A DNA stretch of 64,000 nucleotides. Source: Allium sativum (Eukaryota > Streptophyta > Magnoliopsida > Asparagales > Amaryllidaceae). The notes under the pieces are model-generated. The model was not told the origin of the DNA, did not search any database, and saw only the letters and a list, made by a program, of their open reading frames with translations. Numbering within the stretch: position 1 is the first letter of the stretch; the number at the start of each line of letters is the position of its first letter. Shown here in pieces: positions 36,001-46,058 of this stretch. The position numbers and the translations under genes were made by a program. The DNA is taken from assembly GCA_030737875.1 (NCBI GenBank), contig CM060909.1, forward strand, positions 395,789,565 to 395,853,564. The letters are read 5' to 3'.

Positions 36001-37134
36001 CGATACGTTCTGGAAGGCGGAGTTCTTTACAGATAGGGATTTTCAATGCCCCTTCTCCGGTGTATAGCTCATGACGACATCAAGCGTGTGCTGCAGGAGG
36101 TACATGAAGGTGAATGCGGCGATCACACTGGAGGGCAAACATTGGAGAAAAAGGTGTTGCGGCATGGTTATTTCTGGCCTACCATAAACAAGGATGCGGT
36201 GAAATACACACGACGGTGTGATGCGTACCAGAGATTTTTAAAGATACCTAGAGCACCTCCTAATCAGTTAAAAACAATGACGAGCCCATGGCCTTTCGCT
36301 ACGTGGGGAATTGATATCATCGGAAGTCTCCCCATAGCTAAGGGCGGAGCGAAGTTCGCTATTGTAGCCGTAGATTATTTCACTAAGTGGGTCGAGGCTG
36401 AGCCACTGACTACAATCACAACCAAACGAGTGATCAATTTTGTCGTTAGAAACATCATCTGTCGATTTGGGATTCCAAAGATTGTTATAACCGACAACGG
36501 AACTCAGTTCGATAGCACTGAATTCAGAGACTTCGGCCAGAAATACCACATTGAGAAACGGTACACCTCTGTGGCGCACCCGCAATCGAACGGACAGGTC
36601 GAAGCGGCGAATAAAGTGATTAAGTCCATTCTGAAAAGAAGACTGAAACGGGCCAGAGCCATGTGGGTTGATGAATTACCCTTAGCACTATGGGCCTACA
36701 GGACAACGTATAAATCGGCAACAGGCCATACCCCCTTCTCCCTTGCTTTTGGAGCAAAAGTTGTCATCCCGGTTGAAATAAAAGTACCTTCTCACCGAGT
36801 GACTAATTACGATCCGATGACTAATAACGAATTGCTCCTTGAATCCCTGGATATGATCGAAGAAAAGAGGGACGAAGCAGACCTGCGTGCCTTGAGATGC
36901 AAGCAACAGGTCGCTCGATACTACAGCAAAAAGTTTCGAGCCCGAACCTTCGAACCCAGAGACTTGGTTCTGAAGCGTGTCTTCCCAGCCCCAACTCATA
37001 TGGGCGCGAAGTGGGAAGGACCATACTCTATTCTGTGCAAGCTTGATAATGGAACTTTCAAGCTAGCGAACGTAGATGGAAAGGAAATCCCCAGAGCGTG
37101 GAATGCCCAACATTTACGGCCATATCTAACGTAA
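33091..37134 (+). pseudogene. Tat pol: protease, RT, two RNases H, integrase
   Basis: The polyprotein that copies and integrates the element. Protease shows VLVDNGISVNILF (about 33365). Reverse transcriptase has KANGKWRTCIDFSDLNKACP and YVDDMLVKS (34564). The first RNase H region (34879-35400) includes YVSKKLTVAERNYP. An archaeal-type RNase H follows (WRLYTDGARNDKRSGA, about 35430). Integrase (36046-37134) has the catalytic triad context WGIDIIGSLP, ITDNGTQF and NGQVEAANK. The second Cys of the zinc-binding CxxC is replaced by Tyr (RRCDAYQRF). Stops at about 33608, 33736, 34801, 35758, 35770 and 36034 and frame changes before 34042 disable it. Several long blocks remain open. Confidence 0.9.
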
Positions 37135-37449
37135 AGATGTCAGATATGTTCTTTTGCTTTATTAAGGACCATGTACAAGGCACGACTTGCCTATAATAGT
37201 CCGATTTCTTAAGAAAAAATTATAAAGTGGATGTAGGTCATGATTCGACCGAACCACTATAAAAATGTTGTGTGTCGTTTACCTTTATTGCACTATTTTT
37301 TATCTGCCATTCTATTTTTATGGAAATTGCTGTGAACCATGCGACGATCACAGAAGCGTATAATTATAGGTGCCTTCCATCAGAATGGAAAGCAGTCACC
37401 AGTCAAAACTCTAAGGGTGCGATAAAGTAAATCATATCATTGATAGCGC

Positions 37450-38055
37450 TCTAACTCTCCAGAGCCGAGAGAGAGCATAACGGACATGAGGGCGATCTCC
37501 GTGAGCCATGGAGGTGTACCATGATCGGAACCGCATTGACGTAACTCTAACTCTCCAGAGCAGAGAGAGAGTATAAAAGCGTCTCCGACTGAGCGCTGAG
37601 AAAGAGCTCTTGCCCCGCTGAAGGATCGGGGAGCGATTGAACTGCTGAGCTTGAACTCTAACTCTCCAGAGCAGAGAGAGAGTATAAAAGCGTCTCCGAC
37701 TGAGTGCTGAGAAAGAGCTCTTGCCCCGCTAAAGGATCGGGGAGCGATTGAACTGCTGAGTTTGAACTCTAACTCTCCAGAGCAGAGAGAGAGTATAAAA
37801 GCGTCTCTGACTGAGCGCTGAGAAAGTGCTCTTGCCCCGCTGAAGGATCGGGGAGCGATTGAACTGCTGAGCTTGAACTCTAACTCTCCAGAGCAGAGAG
37901 AGAGTATAAATGCGTCTCCGATCGAGCGCTGAGAAAGAACTCCTTCCCCGTTGAAGGATCGGGGAGCAATTGAACTGCTGGATTCGAACTCTAACCTCGG
38001 CGGCCGCCAGGAGAGTATAAAAGAGTCTATGATTAAGCGCTGAGAAAGGTGTCAG
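37450..38055 (+). repeat. 111-bp tandem repeats in the Tat 3' region
   Basis: The string CTCTAACTCTCCAGAGC starts at 37545, 37656, 37767 and 37878, and a degenerate copy at 37989, an exact 111-bp period; a divergent half-unit begins near 37450. Each unit contains GTATAAAAGCG (TATA-like; GTATAAATGCG in one) and CTGAGAAAG...AAGGATCGGGG. Variable tandem arrays between integrase and 3' LTR are known in Tat elements and can seed satellite DNA. Confidence 0.9.
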
Positions 38056-38478
38056 AAACTTAGCACCACAAGGACAGCTATCTTATTAAATTATCTAAGT
38101 CCCCCATATTCAGAAATAGGGGGCAACATGCAAATAACGCTAATCAATCCTTAATAAGCCCTAGTTAAGCGCTACGTTAATGATTGATTGGGGGCCATAT
38201 ACATCATTACACATGAACCTTGATGCAGCAAGGAAATTTTTAAATTTTTCTTTCTGTTGCTTGACTGATTTGTAGTTATAATCAGATGATCTATGACTAA
38301 ACATGAAAAGTTTATTAAATGCAGGTACACGATGATGCAAAAGAGATAAACTTTCATTTATAAACTGCAAGCCTATAGAAAAAACAACAACCTAAAACAA
38401 AAGTGAGGGCCAGTCTCACAATTACATTTCATGGCCAGTAGGAAGCCTAAAGACAAAATATAGACAAGCGACAATATC

Positions 38479-41400
38479 CTATTTACGCTTGGACTTCTTC
38501 TCCTGTTTCTGCTTCACCAGCTTCGCCTTGTCAGTTTCGGATTGATCACCCTTCTTTCTTTTCCGTTTGTCTATAAGAGGAACGTCCGACTCATCAGAAG
38601 ACTCCTCCTCCACCTCCTTTCTCTTTCTTTTATCAGTCAAGGAGGTTGGGAAATCATCAGGGTTCGCAAAATGAAGCTGTTTGCTGATGGATTTGGGCTG
38701 GGTTTCAGAACCATCCCAGTTTTGGGATTAAACTCCGAGATAGGGGCTACGTTCAAAGGCTCTTGTCCCACCTTCTTTAAAGCCAGCTGCTTTTCCTGCC
38801 TGGCTTTTCTGTTAGCCAAAGTTTCGTCGTCATCGTCTTCGGCCTCTTTGGTACTAATGATATCCTCCTCATCCTCTACATGGCGCCCGTCCATATCTTT
38901 CAAGGCCTCGATGGTTTCATCATCTTTGGGAGCATCAGCACTGGGTGCCAGGACGCCTTTCTCTGCTGTTGTACCTTCAGCCTGCTTCGGTATATCAACA
39001 TCGACGCTAGGCGAGAGACAATCTTCTCCGCCTCTGTCCCCTTCTCGACATCCTTGTCGGCGGGCTCGCCACCTGTATTACAGGGAACACATGTTATTAA
39101 TTCGATTGGTTGCTCTACCAGACGACGACAATTCACAATTGCTTTGACAAATTATGGGGAAAAAAGGGATATACCTTCCGCTGATCCTCCATCTAGGCTA
39201 GCTGCAGAAGCTCCGACAACCACAGGAGTTAGGCCCAAAGGAATTAATGGATCATCAGGATGGTATTCCTCAACTCCGGAGGCCTTGGTCCCTACAGCTG
39301 AGCTCGAACCTTCGTCAATCTTGTTTTTGCCCTTAGCCAGGGCCCTCTCCTTCTCCATTTCTTCTTGAATTAGACGACGACCTTCTGCCAGATCCTCGGG
39401 CTCGTTATCCCTCAGAATAGTCTTCATCAGTTCATCTTCGTCAATCTCTTCAACTCCTAATCTCTGCTTCTCACCCTCGACGATGGCATCCCATAAGTTG
39501 GCTAAAGTAACGTGGTAGTCCGGGATCCACGAGATGTTACGGGTTTTAAGGACGTGGCCGAGGAAGTCAAATATCATCTCTTCAAACCCTTCGATATCTT
39601 TTTCTCTCTCAAGGAGTTTGATGTTAGAAGCAGTAGCCATCTCAATGGCACTTTCTACATTCTTTTCGGCGAGAGCCGCGCGCTTCTCTGCATCCGCAAC
39701 TTGATCATTCAAAATCACCTTCTCTGCTTCGTCCAAAGCTAGACTTTCTTTCAAGCTTGCTTTTTCTTCCTCCCAAGCAGTTCTCTCAGCTTCAAAATGG
39801 CCCTGTGCCGTCTTCAACTCAATGTTGGCCATTTTAAGATCTTCTACCTCCTTCTTTAAGGCCATTTTCTCTTGGCTATTTGAGTCAAGTTCAGAATGAA
39901 AGCGTTTCTTAGCATTCTCCAATTCAGTCTTATAATTTTCAGCCTCTCTCCGCGCTAAGGCAAGTTGGGATTGAGCGTCTTCCAAGTCATTCTCCATTTT
40001 TGTACTAGCCCTCTCATTGTTATCTATCTTCACCTTGGATCTATGTGCTTCCATCTCAAGCGTTCGGATGACCTTTGAAAGATTAACCGCATGTTTCTTC
40101 ATCACTTCATACTGCCTGGCTACATGGAGAATGTGCCCGATGACTTCAGTATCCCAGTTCTTAGGGACTGGTTCCAAGGCCGGAACAAACATCATCCTTT
40201 CGAAGAAGATGTTAGGGAATTGTTCTTGCAACTTTTCCAACTTAGCCTGAGTCTCGGGACCATGGATGTAATCTCGTGACCCGGGGGCAACCAAATCTTG
40301 TTGGTTGGAAGGGACAACACCACTTTTCTCCTTCTTAGAATCCTTGATTGGATCCTTGCTTTTATCCTTGGGCTCGTAGTGTCTTTTCGACGACCTGCTG
40401 TGAGAGGGTGCACTCTTCGGAGGGGTTAGCTCTTTAGGAAGTTATTTTCCCCCTGTAGGTGGTACCGAATAACTGGGAGGCTTGCCAGAGGTTGATTTTG
40501 GTGGAGACCGGGATTGCGAAGAAGTAGGCTTGTGAGAAAGGCCGCGAGAACGCTCGGGATTCGGATGAAGACTGGGTGTGCCCTCACGAAGAGAGCGATA
40601 AGAATAAGACCGCCTGCGAGACATCTTTCCTGCAAAAGGAAAAAGAGCATATTAAAACCTTGAATACTGTTGATATAAAAGTGTGGGGTCAGGCAGTGCG
40701 TGTGATTTGTGCATCCCATATAATTCCCCCTAACAGACCCGGGCCTGAAGTCAGGCTCATCTGAGTAGTTTCTTGTCTTCCAATTGGAACGGTGGTTTCC
40801 TCAGAAGAAGGGAAAAATGGCTCCCCTTCAAAGTCCCCCTCTGTGTATACATCATCAGGCAAAGGAATTTTGCTCAGCTCTTTAAATAGCTGTTCTTCTG
40901 TCAAATCATCGGGAGCAGCAGGTTCGATAGGAAGAGAAGTCCTTGAGGGAAATCCCCCCGGAGAAACTGGGGTTTCCTTAGACTTGTCACCACAGGCCTC
41001 ATCTCCTTTATATATGTTTAGGTCCTCGTTGTCCTGGATGATTATCAGGGAAGGACTCTTACGGAATTTAGTTGTTTCTGCTGCCCGTGATGTTCCTTCT
41101 CCCTTCGTTATGGGCACGTATTTGTAGGGTTTGCCGCCTGCACCATGTCCAAACCTTATATCCAGAAGGCGATGCTTGTGAAGATTCTCGTCAGTAATGC
41201 ACTTCTTGATCCTTAGAAAATCGGATCTGCTTTGTAGAAGAATAGACAATCGATTATTGTATACCATGCCTTCCGTCTTGGGAAAGACGTGATCTGCTCA
41301 AAAAAAAAGAAGGGGGGATGTTAATTCTTCGATTTCTTAAGCAAGATATTCAGTCAAAAGATTAAAGTTTACTTGATTTAAGCCATCTTCTTGAGCACCC

Positions 41401-42090
41401 AACCTGTTTCCTTATATAGAACCAATCAGCCTTGGGATCCCCTATGTTGCTGTATCCGTCATACAGAACCTTCCTATTCGCTACCGATTCGAAGAAAGAG
41501 AAATTTGGGGTTGCCGAGGAGCGGTGGTTGAAAAGATAAAAAAAATTTAAATCTTTAAATGTAAGCTCGGTATGCAGGATTTCCGCCTATGCGATATATA
41601 GAGTGTATAGAGCTGCGTAGGCATTGGGATGGAGCTGCATCGGAGCGATACCCAATCGTTTTAAGGTCTCAATCACGATTGGAGGAAACGGAGGAATAGC
41701 TCCTACCCAGCACATGAGCCGGCTGACTGTCATATATCCTTCCGGAGCTAAGTGAGGTCTATCTTCGCCGCCGGGTGTCCTCACATCTTCCCCGGGAATC
41801 CCATGTCTCAAGCAAATTCTCTTAACCTTTATGTCGTCGAGCTTGGAAGCTAGAGAGTCTATGAATTTCTCTATTTCTATGGCACCGGGGACTTCGTCGG
41901 GAGCTCGGCCATCTACCTCTGATTCTTCATCAAGTGAAGTACTTTCAGATGGATCCGATTCCGTTGCCTCATATTCGGATCCAGAATCTGCACCCTCTGG
42001 ATTAGATGGAAGAACCTCGGGTTTGAGATGCTCATACACCTCGGGATCAGTCTCCGTGTCAGATCTTGAAGGGGAATTGTTATCCGACAT
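38479..42090 (-). pseudogene. Antisense gene of the Tat element: Transposase_28-like plus coiled coil
   Basis: Encoded opposite to gag-pol. The first exon starts at 42090 with MSDNNSPSRSDTETDPEVYE; the conserved part (41860-41371) includes LRHGIPGEDV, GYMTVSRLMCWVGAIPPFPP, LHPNAYAALYTLY and LNFFYLF, which resemble the putative gypsy-type transposon domain (Transposase_28). A stop at about 41587 falls inside it. A donor near 41371 and an acceptor (TTTTTTTTTTGAGCAG, about 41297) join to a second block (about 41296-40689), then an Arg/Ser-rich exon (40624-40442) and a long coiled coil (40294-39152) rich in Glu, Lys and Ala. A Lys-rich tail ending KQEKKSKRK stops at 38479. Function unknown; such antisense ORFs are known in Tat elements such as Grande. 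Confidence 0.75.
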
Positions 42091-42099
42091 TACTGTTTA

Positions 42100-43534
42100 G
42101 GCGAGTAAACATGTGAAATAAGACTAAAACTACCCATCCCCCCTGTGTGTGCAAGTGCCAGTGTGTTCTTATGCGTGCATTAAAGAAAGGTACAAAGGTC
42201 AACAAAATCATCGAGACATTGGTCGTTGTTCAATTGGTAGATTATGCATTTGTTCAATCCGGAATGTTCGTCTCAAGGGCTCTAACCTAACTGTTCATCG
42301 ATTTGTTAGAGTTGCATCATATTATTTAGTCAGCGTGTGCATCAGATCGTTCGTCAGTCGGATCGCAGGGCAGGTTCGGATCGCGACATATGGACGGATC
42401 GTGGTGAAGGACTCGGTACGCGGAAAGGTACAAGCTCATAGAAAGGCTTCGAATCGTGAAGCGCACCAATCCATCCAAACGGATCGCGATGGTATCTTGG
42501 CGATCCGCATCGCCTCCTATTCTCCACGATCCAAAGCTCTTCCCTTCCCGCGACCCAATCCTTTAGCCGAATCTATGCTTCGTCCTCATCTCTCCGAACC
42601 CTCGCCTCGCCAACGAAACGCACCGACCTGCTCTTTACTTCCTCTCCCTCTTCTCTGAACCTCGCATCACCACGAACCGATGCTCCCATCCGATCTGATT
42701 CCTCCTTCTTCTTCTCCCTCGCCTCTTCCTCATCACTTCTCCTCGCTTCGTCACGCGAGCACCTGAACCCATCAACCATCGCGGGTGCAGCCTCAAACAT
42801 CACCAATTTTCTCATTTTCTCTTCTTAAATTCCAGAAAAACAAGTGAGAAATTGCATGAGAATGATTTCGACGAGATTACCTTTCTTAAATTAGGATGAA
42901 CAATCGTATTTTTTGGAAGGAAGAATTAGGGTTTTTCTCGAGAAAAATGGGCGGCACGTTGCTAAACGAAGAAGAAGAAGGAGAAAAGTGAAGCTCGGGT
43001 CGATTTATATAGAGAAAACGGTGACCGTTGGCCTCCCTTTTTTTGTCCCATACGAACCGTGGGCTTCGGTGGATCGTAGGGGCAAGCCCATTGGGCCCAG
43101 CAGAGAAGAAAGAGGCCGATCCCGATATCGACTCACCACCATACCTAAGGCCCACACAAAGGATGGAACGAGACGAGTGTCTCGTCTCACTGGATCATGA
43201 CAAAGAATGCTCCCGCGAACCATGGCGTGTCGCTGCGAACCGAACCGACTAAGGATGGAAAGAAGCGAACCTCCAGAAATACTTACGGATCGCAATGACA
43301 TGGAACAATCCGAACCAAAAAAAAGGGAAGTTCCAGAAAAGAATTGTCCAATAAACAGGGAAGTTATTGAAGATTTATCCGACATTTATAGCGAGCAAAG
43401 AGACACGACTTTTCGTAAATGATACCACCTTTCGAATAGACGCTACCATTGACTTGCATCTCTTTATGAAAAGATATTTCTATAGTTTCGAAGCATGTTC
43501 CATCATCGATAAAACATACTTCGAGGGGGCAAAA
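42100..43534 (-). promoter_or_regulatory. Upstream region of the Tat antisense gene
   Basis: Between 42330 and 42540 there are seven CGGATCG/CGATCCG-type words, the same motif that crowds the Tat LTR promoter. Seen from the antisense gene this is 240-450 nt upstream of its ATG. The rest, up to the purine tract CTTCGAGGGGGCAAAA before the 3' LTR, is GC-rich but has no gene I can support. Confidence 0.4.
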
Positions 43535-44287
43535 TGTTGGCTAGCTTTTTGACCAGGCCACCAAGGTTCACTCAAAAGAAGAAAGTATGAAACTACGTTC
43601 CTTAAGTCCATGAAGGATCGGATCGCCCCCATAGCATCAGCGATCCGATTACCTCTACACGACTCAATCCGTACTTACACTACTACCCAGCACAGACCGA
43701 TCCGATCTCCCGACGCACAGCAAAACCTTTGACCTGTTCAAGCACGAGCTAGTCTTCGGCGATCCGAGGTGCACGGATCCAGCGACACGTGTCCCCAACT
43801 GTCATTTTGACCAATTCCTCCTCCTTGCTCGATCCGATATTTAAGGGGATCGCGACACCTGTCCACAACGGCTAATTTGACTACTTCTTCATCAAGCTGC
43901 GATATGATCTGATATTCTCGGGATCTGTGCCACGTGTGACCGCGATCCGCCTGACGAAGTCAGGTATAAATAGCCCAGAGCTTGGCATTTTTTGGGATCT
44001 TTTGGCAGTATTGAGCACTGATTCCGCCATTACTGTCATACCACTATTTCTTGTCAGTTTTATTACGAGATTACTGAGAGAAATTACAATTGTAAAAGTG
44101 AGTTTGAGAGAAATCATTGATTGTACTAGCATTCAAAGTATAATCGATAACATTTAAAGTGGACGTAGGCTCGTTAACGCCGAACCACTATAAATTCTGT
44201 GTGTTTTCTGCTTTTTCTTCATTCTCCAGTTATAATTCTTTACAAATCAGAACAATTTGGGTGTTGGGTCCAAATTTTGATCTAACA
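43535..44287 (+). repeat. Tat 3' LTR
   Basis: Near-identical to 30171-30922. TATAAATA is at 43965-43972. One of the differences creates a second CACGTG at about 43931 that the 5' LTR lacks. Confidence 0.92.
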
Positions 44288-44292
44288 TTTAC

Positions 44293-44361
44293 CTAGATAA
44301 TACTCCACCAAAACTAGTGCATTCCCTTTGTGAGTGACCCTAGCGGTGGTGGGGTGTTACA
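44293..44361 (+). repeat. Tekay-A 5' LTR, last 69 bp
   Basis: This segment matches the end of the 3' LTR (52222-52290), including the GAGTGACCCTAGCGG and GGGTGTTACA strings. It rejoins the LTR broken at 30170. The preceding five bases (44288-44292) are the duplicated Tat target TTTAC. Confidence 0.92.
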
Positions 44362-44363
44362 TT

Positions 44364-44377
44364 TGGTATTAGAGCAG
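44364..44377 (+). other. Tekay-A primer-binding site
   Basis: TGGTATTAGAGCAG lies three bases after the LTR end, near-complementary to the 3' end of initiator Met-tRNA. The TRIM uses the same primer type. Confidence 0.75.
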
Positions 44378-44552
44378 AAGGTTACCAGGCTGGGCAAAAG
44401 TTTTAAAAACCTTCTGAAACTATTTTCAAAACCATTTATAAAGAAGCATTTTTCAAGGAAAGTTTTATGTTTAAAAAGGCTCTTCCCCAAGTAGCCATTA
44501 GCACTTCCCTTTGTTTCTTCCTCATTTGAATCTTTTCTTTTCGTTTTTCAGC

Positions 44553-46058
44553 ATGGCCTATCTTAACCTGCCTGAGGGAATACCCGTGCCTGGATGGTTC
44601 CGAAGGTACTTAAAAGCCAGGGCCAACGACGCGGGGACGACAGACATCCCTCCTCCTCCTCCCCCAGTGGTCGTGGTTCCTCCTCCTTCTGGTACCGCCT
44701 TTGCCAAAATATGCAAAGACTTTAAAGCAATGGGCAGCAAGAACTTCGTTGGAACTGAAACCTTTGTTGAGGCATGAAATTGGCTAAAGGAGACGGAGGA
44801 CTTGTTCATTATCTTTGATATGGAGGAACATAGGAAAGTTCAGTTGGAAGCATGGTTGTTGAAAGAGGAAGCTGCATTTTGGTAGGAAGTCACCAACGCT
44901 ACCAGGCCAGTTGAGACTTGGGCAGACTTTAGAGAGAGGTTTGGGCTTGAATCCTTATCCTCAGCAGAAGAGAACTTTCAGATGGAGAGGTTCCTAGCCC
45001 TCAAGCAAGCGGACATGTCTGTTAGGGAGTACGTGAATAAGTTTAATCAGCTTGCTCGGTTCGTTTTGGATTTGGTTAACACAGCCCAGAAAAAGGCTGT
45101 ACGCTTTGCTCGAGGATTGAATGAGCCACTACACAGCTTGGCCCTAACTCATATACCCATGGGGGCGACCTTTGAAAGCTTGGTGGATATGGCTCTACAC
45201 CATGAGGAAGACAAGAATAGCAAGAAGGAGGTTAAGCCTAATGAAACTCAGAATAAGAAAGCTGACTTCAAGAAGGGGAACAACAAGAATAATAAGAATA
45301 ACAAGAGCAACAACAAATCATGTGAGACGAGGAAGTGCAACTTCTGTGGTATTACTGGACATCTAGCTAAAGACTGTAGAAAGAAGAAGAGGAAGTTGGG
45401 TGAATGCTTTCATTGTTGAAATACTGGACACATCAGCAAGGATTGCCCTACGAAGCAAGGGCAGGGGCAAGTGAAGACCCAGCGAGCAGGACCTTCTGGA
45501 GGGCAGTTGCATGCTCTCAACACCACTCCAGATCTTGACTGAGGTAGTAATATTTTCGTAGAAAGCCTTGTTTACATTTCTGACTTTCCTGTTCGAACCT
45601 TATTTGAATCTGGCGCATCGCATACTTTTATTTCTTCTGATATTGTTGAAAATCTGCACCTAAGTACTGGTCTGGTTGAGGATCCCGTTATAGTTTCAAA
45701 TCCAATTGGGGGCTCCGTCCATTTATCTATGATGTGTATGGATTTGAGGATCTCTATCTTAAGCGTAGAATTCACGTGTAATGCCTATGTTCTCGGATTT
45801 ATGGGATACGGTCTGATCCTAGGAATGGATTGGCTGTCCAATTGTGGATCCATTCTTGATTGTGAACGAAGGGTAGTGAGGCTCATGACTCGCCTTGGTA
45901 ATACCCTTGAAATTTCTTGTAACCCTAAGGGTCCAGTCATGTTGTGTTATCTTGAATCTTTTGACTCGTCCGACGATAATTTGCAATCTATAAGAGTGGT
46001 CCGAGAATATCCAGATGTCTTTGATGAAGTGAGGGGCTTATCCCTAAACGCGAAATAG
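44553..46058 (+). pseudogene. Tekay-A gag and protease, broken by stops
   Basis: One frame from ATG 44553 (MAYLNLPEGIPVPGWFRRYL) to 46058. The capsid region includes WADFRERFGLE and MSVREYVNKFNQLARF. Two zinc knuckles follow: CNFCGITGHLAKDC (about 45340) and CFHC, stop, NTGHISKDC (45410-45446). The protease region has RTLFESGASHTFIS (about 45595), where the usual Asp of the active site D-S/T-G is replaced by Glu, and GLILGMDWL (about 45812). In-frame stops are TGA 44775, TAG 44883, TGA 45417 and TGA 45540. A frameshift near 46035 precedes the polymerase. Confidence 0.88.

Larger units (their letters stand above)
30171..44287 (+). mobile_element. Tat-lineage Ty3/gypsy retrotransposon nested in the Tekay-A 5' LTR
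   Basis: LTRs at 30171-30922 and 43535-44287 start TGTTGG and end CTAACA, with TTTAC duplicated at 30166-30170 and 44288-44292. The order is gag, protease, reverse transcriptase, RNase H, a second RNase H of the archaeal type, integrase, a tandem-repeat region, then a gene on the opposite strand. Dual RNase H plus extra ORF is the hallmark of the Tat lineage (Ogre, Grande, Retand). I count about 18 differences between the two LTRs (about 2.4%), mostly transitions, so it is a young insertion. Confidence 0.94.

Noticed and set aside
42225..42265. GTTCAATTGGTAGATTATGC, reminiscent of a tRNA D arm
   Set aside because: No matching anticodon or T arm at the right distance; lies in the Tat non-coding region.
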